This document shows, piece after piece, positions 43,434 through 49,885 of a stretch of DNA of 49,885 nucleotides. The stretch lies in the NCBI GenBank assembly GCA_029259655.1, contig JAJDET010000128.1, positions 1-49,885 of the forward strand, read 5' to 3'. Every line of letters begins with the position of its first letter. The stretch's first letter is position 1. Below the pieces are notes generated by a model, which worked only from the letters and a program-made list of their open reading frames with translations, did no database searches and was not told where the DNA came from. The position numbers were made by a program, and so were the translations under genes. The stretch comes from Planctomycetota bacterium. GTDB taxonomy: Bacteria; Planctomycetota; UBA1135; GCA-002686595.

Positions 43434-44576
43434 CTAGGCCAAGAGCTTCCTGGCGATGATCAGTCGCTGGATGTCGGTCGCGCCCTCGTAGATCTCCGTG
43501 ATGCGGGCGTCCCGGAACAGGCGCTCGACATGGAAGTCGTCGGTGTAGCCGGCGCCCCCGTGGATCTGGAGACACTCGTCGGCGCAGAAGTTCGCGGTAC
43601 GCGACGCGAAGAGCTTGGCCTGGGCGGACTCCTGGGTGCACGGCGCGCCGCGGTCGCGCGTCCACGCGGCCTGACGCACGAGCATTCGCGAGGCCTCGAG
43701 CCGGGTCGACATGTCCGCGAGCTTCCACTGGATCGCCTGGAAGTTGCCGATCGGCTGGTTGAACTGCTCGCGCTCCTTCGAGTACTTGATCGACGCCTCG
43801 AGGCACGCGCGACCGATGCCGACCGCCTGGGATGCGATGCCGATGCGACCGCCATCGAGGGTGTCCATCGCGACCTGGAAGCCCCCGTTCAGCTCTCCGA
43901 GCAGCGCGTCCTTGGGAACCAAGACGTCGCTGAATTGCACGACGTTCGTCGCCGATCCGCGAATGCCGCACTTCTTCTCGGCCTTCTCGACGGTCAGGCC
44001 GGGAGTGTCGCTCGGAACGAGTAGCGCGCTGATCCCCTTCGCCCTCGAGGCGTTCTCGTCCGTCCGGACGTAGACCAGGAAGAGTCCCGCCCACGCGGCG
44101 TTCGTGACCCACACCTTCTCGCCGTTGACGAGGAAGCTGTCGCCCTTGTCCTCCGCCCGACAGCGCAGGGATGCCGCGTCCGACCCGGCGTTCGCCTCGG
44201 TCAGGCAGTAGGCGCCGATCGTCTCGCCCGTCGCGAGCTTGGGAAAGTAGCGCTCCTTCTGCGCGTCGGTGCCGAACTTGCCCAGCGGCGTGCCGAGCAG
44301 GCTGTTGTGGACCGACACGGTCACGCCGGTCGAGGCGCACGCGCGATTCAGCTCCTCCAGCACGACCGAGAGCGCAACGCTGCCCATTCCGGCACCGCCG
44401 TATTCCTCGGGCGTGGTCAGCCCCCAGAAGCCGAGCTCGCCGATCTTCTCGAACACTTCCGGATCGATCGTGCCGTTCCGGTCGTGTCCGGTGGCGCGCG
44501 GCATGAGCTCCTTCTCGGCGAACTCGCGCGCCATGTCCCGGATCAGCCGCAAGTCCTCGTTCAGCTCGAAGTCCAT
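43434..44576 (-). CDS. Acyl-CoA dehydrogenase, short-chain type
   Basis: A 380-residue flavoprotein from an ATG at 44576 (MDFELNEDLRLIRDMAREFA). GAYCLTEANAGSDAAS, KVWVTNAAWAGLFLVY and IHGGAGYTDDFHVERLFRD define the family. At the position of the catalytic Glu376 of medium-chain dehydrogenase it has Asp (TDD), unlike the other acyl-CoA dehydrogenase in the operon. Context between the mutase/MeaB pair and a 3-hydroxyacyl-CoA dehydrogenase suggests butyryl-CoA to crotonyl-CoA. Confidence 0.92.
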   Translation of the reverse strand: MDFELNEDLRLIRDMAREFAEKELMPRATGHDRNGTIDPEVFEKIGELGFWGLTTPEEYGGAGMGSVALSVVLEELNRACASTGVTVSVHNSLLGTPLGKFGTDAQKERYFPKLATGETIGAYCLTEANAGSDAASLRCRAEDKGDSFLVNGEKVWVTNAAWAGLFLVYVRTDENASRAKGISALLVPSDTPGLTVEKAEKKCGIRGSATNVVQFSDVLVPKDALLGELNGGFQVAMDTLDGGRIGIASQAVGIGRACLEASIKYSKEREQFNQPIGNFQAIQWKLADMSTRLEASRMLVRQAAWTRDRGAPCTQESAQAKLFASRTANFCADECLQIHGGAGYTDDFHVERLFRDARITEIYEGATDIQRLIIARKLLA

Positions 44577-44583
44577 CAATTGC

Positions 44584-45447
44584 TCACTGGTCGTAGTCGT
44601 AGAAGCCCTTGCCGACCTTCCGCCCGAGGCGCCCCGCCGCGACCATGCGACGCAGGAGCGGACACGGGCGGTACTTCGAATCACCGAGCCCTCCGTGGAG
44701 GACCTCCATGATGTCGAGGCACACGTCGAGGCCGATCAGGTCGGCCAGGGTCAAGGGACCCATGGGGTGGTTCATCCCGAGCTTCATCACGGTGTCGATC
44801 GCTTCCTTCTCCGCAACGCCCTCCATGAGGCAGTAGACCGCCTCGTTGATCATGGGCATGAGGACTCGGTTGCTGACGAACCCGGGGTAGTCGTTGGCCT
44901 CGACCGGCGTCTTGCCGATCGATCGCGAGCACTCCATCACGGTCGCGGTCGTCTCGTCGGACGTCTCCTGACCGCGAATCACCTCGACCAGCGCCATCAG
45001 CGGGACGGGGTTCATGAAGTGCATGCCGATCACGCGGTCGGCGCGCTTCGTGCCGGCGGCGATCTCCGTGATGGAGATCGACGAGGTGTTCGTGGCGAGG
45101 ATGCTCGTCTCGGGCGTGACCTCGTCCAGACGCCCGAAGACCTGAGCCTTCACGTCCGCTCGCTCGACGATCGCCTCGACGACGAGCGGCGCGTCGCCGA
45201 CGTCCTCCAGGTTGGTCGAGGGCTTGATCCGCCCGAGGATCGCGGCCGCGTCCGCCTGGGAGAGCTTCTCCTTCTTGACGAACCGCGCGAGGCTCTTCTC
45301 GATCGCGCCGACGCCACGCTGGAGAGCGGCCTCGTCGACGTCGACGAGCCGCACCTCGGCCTCGAAGGAGGCGAAGGTCTGGGCGATGCCGTTGCCCATC
45401 GTGCCGGCCCCGACGACCGCGATCGTGCCGAAGCTCGACCGGGTCAC
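44584..45447 (-). CDS. 3-hydroxybutyryl-CoA dehydrogenase
   Basis: A 287-residue enzyme from a GTG at 45447 that overlaps the thiolase stop (GTGA). It has the dinucleotide site GAGTMGNG (residues 13-20), [27 protein letters not shown] with the catalytic His and Glu, and [27 protein letters not shown] is the C-terminal signature. It oxidises 3-hydroxybutyryl-CoA to acetoacetyl-CoA, the step before the thiolase encoded just upstream. Confidence 0.94.
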   Translation of the reverse strand: MTRSSFGTIAVVGAGTMGNGIAQTFASFEAEVRLVDVDEAALQRGVGAIEKSLARFVKKEKLSQADAAAILGRIKPSTNLEDVGDAPLVVEAIVERADVKAQVFGRLDEVTPETSILATNTSSISITEIAAGTKRADRVIGMHFMNPVPLMALVEVIRGQETSDETTATVMECSRSIGKTPVEANDYPGFVSNRVLMPMINEAVYCLMEGVAEKEAIDTVMKLGMNHPMGPLTLADLIGLDVCLDIMEVLHGGLGDSKYRPCPLLRRMVAAGRLGRKVGKGFYDYDQ

Positions 45448-46628
45448 GCGATCGCCTCCACGGCGAGCGAGACGGCGTTTCCACCACCGAGGCACAGGGA
45501 CGCCATGCCGGTCCTGGAACCGCGCTGCTGCATGGCGTGGAGCAGTGTGACGAGGATCCGCGCGCCGGACGCACCGATCGGGTGGCCGAGGGCGACGGCC
45601 CCCCCGTTGACGTTCACCTTCGCCGGATCGAGATCGAGCACGCCGAGCAACGCGCAGGCTGCGGCGCTGAACGCCTCGTTGATCTCGTGCAGGTCGAAGT
45701 CGGTCGGCGCGCGGCCGAGCTTCTCCGAGAGCTTCTTGATGGAGAGCTCGGGAGCCATCATCACCCACTCGGGCGCGACGCCGCTCGTCGCGTAGCCGAG
45801 CACGCGCGCGAGAGGCTTCACCCCGAGGGCCTTCGCCCGTTCCTCGCTCATCACGACCAGAGCCGCGGCGCCGTCGTTGATCGCGGACGCGTTGGCGGCC
45901 GTCACCGTGCCGTCCTTCTTGAAGGCCGGGCGCAGCTTTGCGATGGACTCGGCCGTCAATCCCTCGCGGATCGTCTCGTCCGTCGTGAACGCGATCGGGT
46001 CCTTCTTGCGCTGCGGAACCTCGACCGTGAACTTCTCGGCATCGAACCGGCCCGCCTGGGTCGCCTCGGCGGCGCGCCGGTGGCTCTCCGCCGCGAACTC
46101 GTCCTGCTGGGCGCGCGAGACGTCGTGCTTCTCGGCCGCGTTCTCACCGGTGATCCCCATGTGGAAGTCGTTGTAGACGTCCCAGAGACCGTCCCCGACC
46201 ATCGAGTCGACGAGCTGGCTGTGGCCGAGCCGTGCTCCCGCGCGCGCATCCGGCAGGAGGTACGGCGCGTTGGTCATGCTCTCCATGCCGCCGCACACGG
46301 CGACGTCGATGTCGCCGGCGCGGATCGCCTGGACGCCGAGCATCACGGACTTGAGACCGGACCCGCAGACCTTGTTCACCGTGAACGCGCCGACGCTGTC
46401 GGGAACCCCGCCGTGGATCGCCGCCTGGCGCGCCGGGTTCTGACCGAGCCCGGCCTGGAGGACGTTGCCGAGGATGACCTCGTCGACCTGGTCGCCGCCG
46501 ATCCCGGCCCGCGCCAGGGCCTCCTTGACGGCCAAAGCTCCGAGCTCCGGGGCCCGGAAGCCCGAGAGCCCGCCCTGGAACTTCCCGATCGGGGTGCGAC
46601 AAGCGCTGACGATGACGGCCTCTTTCAC
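45444..46628 (-). CDS. Acetyl-CoA C-acetyltransferase (thiolase)
   Basis: A 394-residue thiolase from a GTG at 46628 preceded by AAGGAGA. The catalytic Cys88 is in [10 protein letters not shown], with the [16 protein letters not shown] histidine motif and the second cysteine in SLCLGGGN. The sequence ([20 protein letters not shown]) is close to AtoB/PhaA-type acetoacetyl-CoA thiolases. It heads the ten-gene minus-strand operon that runs down to 37199. Confidence 0.94.
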   Translation of the reverse strand: MKEAVIVSACRTPIGKFQGGLSGFRAPELGALAVKEALARAGIGGDQVDEVILGNVLQAGLGQNPARQAAIHGGVPDSVGAFTVNKVCGSGLKSVMLGVQAIRAGDIDVAVCGGMESMTNAPYLLPDARAGARLGHSQLVDSMVGDGLWDVYNDFHMGITGENAAEKHDVSRAQQDEFAAESHRRAAEATQAGRFDAEKFTVEVPQRKKDPIAFTTDETIREGLTAESIAKLRPAFKKDGTVTAANASAINDGAAALVVMSEERAKALGVKPLARVLGYATSGVAPEWVMMAPELSIKKLSEKLGRAPTDFDLHEINEAFSAAACALLGVLDLDPAKVNVNGGAVALGHPIGASGARILVTLLHAMQQRGSRTGMASLCLGGGNAVSLAVEAIA

Positions 46629-46758
46629 GACGTCTCCTTGTTCGATTGGAAGTCCTTCCCCATCAGGACCTTGCGACGCCTGCGGGGCGGTCGGCTTCCC
46701 CCCGTCTTCCGCCCATCCGGGGGACTTCGACCCGTCCGAGGCGGAAAGAGGGGGCGCC

Positions 46759-46764
46759 AGTATA
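46759..46764 (-). promoter_or_regulatory. Possible -10 element of the acyl-CoA operon
   Basis: TATACT (46764-46759, minus strand) is an AT-rich exception in a GC-rich stretch about 130 bases before the thiolase start. No clear -35 at the usual distance was found. The roughly 250 bases between the divergent starts at 46628 and 46878 must hold both promoters. Confidence 0.3.
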
Positions 46765-46877
46765 GCCGGACCTCGCCCGGGAATCGCGCGCCCAGGGACA
46801 CGCCGGGCGCCCCGGTCCCCTCCATTGCATCCCCCCCAGGAAACCGCTATTCCCGGTTCGGGCTCCCACCCACCCAC

Positions 46878-47519
46878 ATGGTCGAGCCTCCCGAACTCTC
46901 GGCTCCCGCGACCCCGTCCAGCAACGGGGGCCGCAGTGAGCCGGACGAGATCGCGCTGGCCGCCGGCCTGCGCGACCGGGACGAGCGCGCGATCGACGAA
47001 TTCCTCGAGCGCTACCGATCGCTGCTCCAGCACTGCATCGCCCAGTTCGAGAGCGAATCGAGTGCCCGCGAGGACCTGTTCCAGGAGCTCGTCTCCTACG
47101 CCCTCGAACGGCTCGACGGCGACCGTTTCGACCCGCGCAAGGGCTCGTTCTCGACCTGGCTCTACCGGGTGGCCTGGTGCCGCTGCGTCGACCTGAAGCG
47201 GCGCGAGAGCGCGGGCCGCCGCCTACCCGTGGTGCCCTCCTCCGAGGTGACTCGCGAGCCCGCCGACCAGGCACCGGGCCCCGCGAGCTTCGCGGGCGAC
47301 TCGGAGATCGCCTCGCTCGTGCGCGCCTGCCTGGACGAGCTCGACCCGGAGGAAGCCGAGCTGCTGCGCCTCCGACACATGGGGGGCATGACGCTGGTCG
47401 ACATCGCCGAGGCCCGCTCCCAGACCCTGGAGACGGTCAAATACCGCCTGCGGAGGGCCACCGAGGTCTTCCGCCGGCGCCTGCTCGCCCGCAGGGTGAC
47501 TCCGGAGCTCGTCCCGTGA
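46878..47519 (+). CDS. ECF-type RNA polymerase sigma factor (second cassette)
   Basis: A 213-residue sigma-70 family protein from an ATG at 46878. Region 2 comprises [41 protein letters not shown] and [20 protein letters not shown]; region 4 is [19 protein letters not shown] followed by the helix-turn-helix [20 protein letters not shown]. It is somewhat longer than the left-hand ECF factor and only distantly similar to it. The downstream zinc-finger gene overlaps its stop (GTGA). Confidence 0.88.
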   Translation: MVEPPELSAPATPSSNGGRSEPDEIALAAGLRDRDERAIDEFLERYRSLLQHCIAQFESESSAREDLFQELVSYALERLDGDRFDPRKGSFSTWLYRVAWCRCVDLKRRESAGRRLPVVPSSEVTREPADQAPGPASFAGDSEIASLVRACLDELDPEEAELLRLRHMGGMTLVDIAEARSQTLETVKYRLRRATEVFRRRLLARRVTPELVP

Positions 47520-48727
47520 GCTTTTCTCCCGAAAAGGGCCCCCCGCGGCCCCGTCGAGGGACGGACTCCCGTGCAGACATGAAGGCACGAGGGAAGAGAC
47601 GAGAGGCGCCCCTCCTGCCGGCCTGCAGCGACCCGCGATTGGGAAGACTGCTCGCCGCCTACGACGCGCTGGACGCGGATCGGCGGGGAGAGCTGGGCCG
47701 GCACGTCGCGTCCTGCCCGGTCTGCAGTCCCCGCTGGGAGGTGCTGACCGCGGCCGAGACCTGGCTCGAGAACGCTCGCCGGCCGGCGCAGGCCTGCCCG
47801 GCCGCAGAAGATCTCTACGACTACGGCTGCGGGCCCGGGCACGGGCCGCTGGCGGCCTTTCGACGCTCGGAGATCGAACACCACCTCGAGGGCTGCGCCC
47901 CGTGCCGCGGATTCCTGGGCACGCTCGAGGCACCGATTCCGGTCCCCTGGATCGGGGGGATGGGCGATTCCGAGACGCTCGAGGGCGGGCCGGTGCGTGA
48001 ACAGGACCTCGGCCTGGAGCCCCCGCCGCGCCGCTTCCCGTTGCGTCGTCTGCTCCCGCGCTTCGAGCCCGAATCGTGGCGGACGTGGGTGCCCGCCATG
48101 GCCGCGGCCGCCGCACTCTTCCTGCTCGCGCGCGCAGCCTTCCTGGACGGCGCCGGGAGCACCTCGGTCGCCAAGGGGACCGAGGGTGTGGGGTCCGTGC
48201 CGTTCGATTTCCCGGATGCGCCCGTCCTGCGCGGTATGGACGGGCGTGGTGCGAGCCCGCTCCACTTCCCGCGCGACCGGGTGCTCGCGGGCGACGGGGC
48301 GACGTTCCATCCGCTGGTCTTCGAGCTCGAGCCGCAAGAGGGCGCCGGCCTCTACCGCATCGAGCTGCGTCGACACGAGGGCGGCGCGTTCGAGGTCGGG
48401 GAAGAGATCGGGCGCCTCGAGGGAGCCGGGCCCGTGCTGGACGCCGCCCACCTCGTCCTGGATCCGGGCCACTACACCTGGGAAGCTTGGGTCGACGTTC
48501 ACGGACTCGAGCGGTTCCTGGGCGAGCGCGACTTCGAGATCGACGTCGATGAGGACCTTCGCGCGAAGTGGGACGAGCTCGAAGAGCTCGACGAGCCGGC
48601 TCGGAGCGAGCAGCGGCTCCTCCTCCTGCACGAGCGCGGGTATCTCGGCGACGCGCGCGCCTTCGCGCACGGCATGCCCGCGAGCGAGGCTCGCGACCGC
48701 TACCTCGACGCGGTCCCGGGGCGCTGA
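47516..48727 (+). CDS. Membrane zinc-finger putative anti-sigma factor with two HC2 motifs
   Basis: A 403-residue protein from a GTG at 47516 overlapping the sigma stop; an ATG at 47579 would remove 21 residues. Two H-x3-C-x2-C motifs are present, HVASCPVC (about residue 62) and HLEGCAPC (about residue 126). A single transmembrane helix follows (AMAAAAALFLLARAAFL). The C-terminal part would be periplasmic and looks beta-rich (VFELEPQEGAGLYRIELRRHEGG, HYTWEAWVDVHG). This fits a membrane anti-sigma factor that holds the ECF partner and senses an external signal. It precedes a TPR gene. Confidence 0.8.
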   Translation: MSFSPEKGPPRPRRGTDSRADMKARGKRREAPLLPACSDPRLGRLLAAYDALDADRRGELGRHVASCPVCSPRWEVLTAAETWLENARRPAQACPAAEDLYDYGCGPGHGPLAAFRRSEIEHHLEGCAPCRGFLGTLEAPIPVPWIGGMGDSETLEGGPVREQDLGLEPPPRRFPLRRLLPRFEPESWRTWVPAMAAAAALFLLARAAFLDGAGSTSVAKGTEGVGSVPFDFPDAPVLRGMDGRGASPLHFPRDRVLAGDGATFHPLVFELEPQEGAGLYRIELRRHEGGAFEVGEEIGRLEGAGPVLDAAHLVLDPGHYTWEAWVDVHGLERFLGERDFEIDVDEDLRAKWDELEELDEPARSEQRLLLLHERGYLGDARAFAHGMPASEARDRYLDAVPGR

Positions 48728-48758
48728 GAAGCTCGTCGCGCTTGCGCTCGCAGCGCTC

Positions 48759-49885
48759 TTGACGTCGTTCGGGGGATCGGACGACAGCCAGGCGATCCTC
48801 GCCGAGCGCGCGGTCGCCTTCCGCGAGCACCTCGACCTCCTGCGCACCGGCGACCGGTCCGTGACGGGCCCCCTGCTGGACGTCGCCGAGGACCTGTGCC
48901 GGGAGCACGACCGCTGCGACGCCGTCGACATCGCGCGCTACTACTGCTCGCTCACCGACGCCGGACTGGCTCACGGTCTCGAGCTCGATCGGCGCTACGA
49001 ACGCATCCACGCCGAGCTGCGCGCGGCCGGCGGGTTGCGAGACGAGCCGTGGTACGAGCTACGCGACCGCGTGCTCGAGGGCCTGGCGCTCTTCGCACGC
49101 GCGAGCGCAGACGCCGAGGACCGGGTGCCGCACGCTCGCGCCCTCTCGATCTCGGCCCGCCTGGTGGCCGACATGCTCGAAGGGGAATCCGCGGAGGCTC
49201 CGGAGGACCCGGTGTACGTGCTCATGACGGCACGCGACGGCGCCGACCGGAGCCTCCGGATCTTCCGCGCTGCCGGAATGCGAAAGCCGACGCTCGAGGC
49301 CCTCTGGGCGCGAGGCCGACTCGACCGTTTGAGCGGCGACCGCATCGCAGCCAGGCACCGGCTCGAGGAATGCCTGTCCGAGGCCGAGCGGATCGGACAG
49401 CCGGCCTGGAGCGCGCGCGCACTGGAAGGGCTCTTGCGTCTGGCGCGCGAAGCGGGTGACGCCCAGCACACCGGCCGGTTGCTCTCGCGGCTCGCCGGCG
49501 TCCTGTCGCCGGAGGAGAGCTGGCCTTTGACGCGCGAGTACGCGCAGTGGATCCTGCAACGCGATCACGCCGAGGAGGCGCGCGTCTTCCTCGCCCGCCA
49601 CGAAGCCGTCGGAGAGGCGGACCTCGTCTCGTGGCGCCTCCTGTCCGGGAATGCCGCCCTGCGATCGGGCGACGCGGAAGCCGCGCGGGCGCACTTCGAC
49701 TGGCTCGAGCGAAACGACGCCGGCGAATCCGCGGTCCTCGCGCAGGCGAGCCTCCTGCTCGAGCTCGGGAGGTACGAGGACGTGGCCCTCGAGCTCGGAG
49801 ACGGCGGGCTCTCGCTGGGGTTCAGCCTGCGCGGCGAGGCCCAGGGGCACTCGATCCTGGGCGAGGCCGAGCTCGCGCTGGATCG
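48759..49885 (+). CDS. TPR-repeat protein, C-terminus beyond window
   Basis: The frame (positions divisible by three) stays open from before 48759 to the window edge. No ATG or GTG lies near the expected start. A TTG at 48759 gives MTSFGGSDDSQAILAERAV and is used provisionally; reading further up adds EKLVALALAALL, which looks like part of a signal peptide, so a rare start there is possible. The rest is helical with TPR-like units, for example LEALWARGRLDRLSGDRIAAR, ARALEGLLRLAREAGDAQH and GNAALRSGDAEAARAHFDWL. As with the left-end TPR protein, a C-terminal effector domain such as CHAT may lie outside the window. Confidence 0.72.
   Translation, partial: MTSFGGSDDSQAILAERAVAFREHLDLLRTGDRSVTGPLLDVAEDLCREHDRCDAVDIARYYCSLTDAGLAHGLELDRRYERIHAELRAAGGLRDEPWYELRDRVLEGLALFARASADAEDRVPHARALSISARLVADMLEGESAEAPEDPVYVLMTARDGADRSLRIFRAAGMRKPTLEALWARGRLDRLSGDRIAARHRLEECLSEAERIGQPAWSARALEGLLRLAREAGDAQHTGRLLSRLAGVLSPEESWPLTREYAQWILQRDHAEEARVFLARHEAVGEADLVSWRLLSGNAALRSGDAEAARAHFDWLERNDAGESAVLAQASLLLELGRYEDVALELGDGGLSLGFSLRGEAQGHSILGEAELALD

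Overview
This is a very GC-rich, gene-dense bacterial chromosome segment. The envelope genes (TonB-dependent receptor, TolC-type exporter, outer-membrane barrels, lipoproteins) indicate a diderm cell. Three things make a deep-branching Planctomycetota-like organism my best guess: sigma/zinc-finger/TPR cassettes, a secreted protein opening with a parallel-beta-helix style repeat region, and several beta-oxidation operons. A myxococcal or other 'deltaproteobacterial' origin cannot be excluded. No rRNA, tRNA, CRISPR array or transposase gene was seen.

Layout. 1-2.9 kb (minus): yciB, an ECF sigma factor, a zinc-finger putative anti-sigma protein and a truncated TPR protein, all overlapping or closely spaced. 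2.9-6.8 kb (plus): Ste24-like M48 protease, proC and an amidohydrolase lipoprotein. 6.9-11.4 kb (plus): a MacAB-like export operon (adaptor, ATPase, two permeases). 11.5-12.0 kb (minus): an AhpD-like selenoprotein with an in-frame UGA and a textbook bacterial SECIS hairpin. 12.2-17.2 kb (minus): TonB-dependent receptor, barrel-like lipoprotein and a fusion of a periplasmic-binding domain with TolC. 17.4-22.5 kb: outer-membrane protein, peroxiredoxin, two related zinc-ribbon membrane proteins and a secreted repeat-type protein. 22.5-31.7 kb (minus): a long operon with thiolases, 3-hydroxyacyl-CoA dehydrogenase, enoyl-CoA hydratase, two cyclophilins, a fused aconitase-family hydratase, a LeuB-like dehydrogenase and a VOC protein. 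A 132-bp inverted-repeat element sits between its first two genes. 32.0-37.2 kb: SirB1-like/LON-domain/DsbA-fold trio, xthA, DEAD-box helicase and a 2Fe-2S ferredoxin. 37.2-46.6 kb (minus): a ten-gene acyl-CoA operon built around a B12-dependent mutase. 46.9 kb to the end (plus): a second ECF sigma/zinc-finger/TPR cassette, truncated by the window.

How the genes work together. The mutase in the 37-46 kb operon carries the two active-site residues of isobutyryl-CoA mutase (Phe and Gln) instead of those of methylmalonyl-CoA mutase (Tyr and Arg). With acyl-CoA dehydrogenases, 3-hydroxybutyryl-CoA dehydrogenase and acetyl-CoA acetyltransferase, the operon reads as isobutyryl-CoA to butyryl-CoA to acetyl-CoA, lacking only the hydratase, which is present in the neighbouring operon. 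A BtuF-like protein without a signal peptide closes the operon and may handle cobalamin in the cytosol.

The points most deserving a second look are the selenoprotein, the mutase specificity, the binding-protein/TolC fusion in a TonB operon, the paired sigma/zinc-finger/TPR cassettes and the inverted-repeat element.
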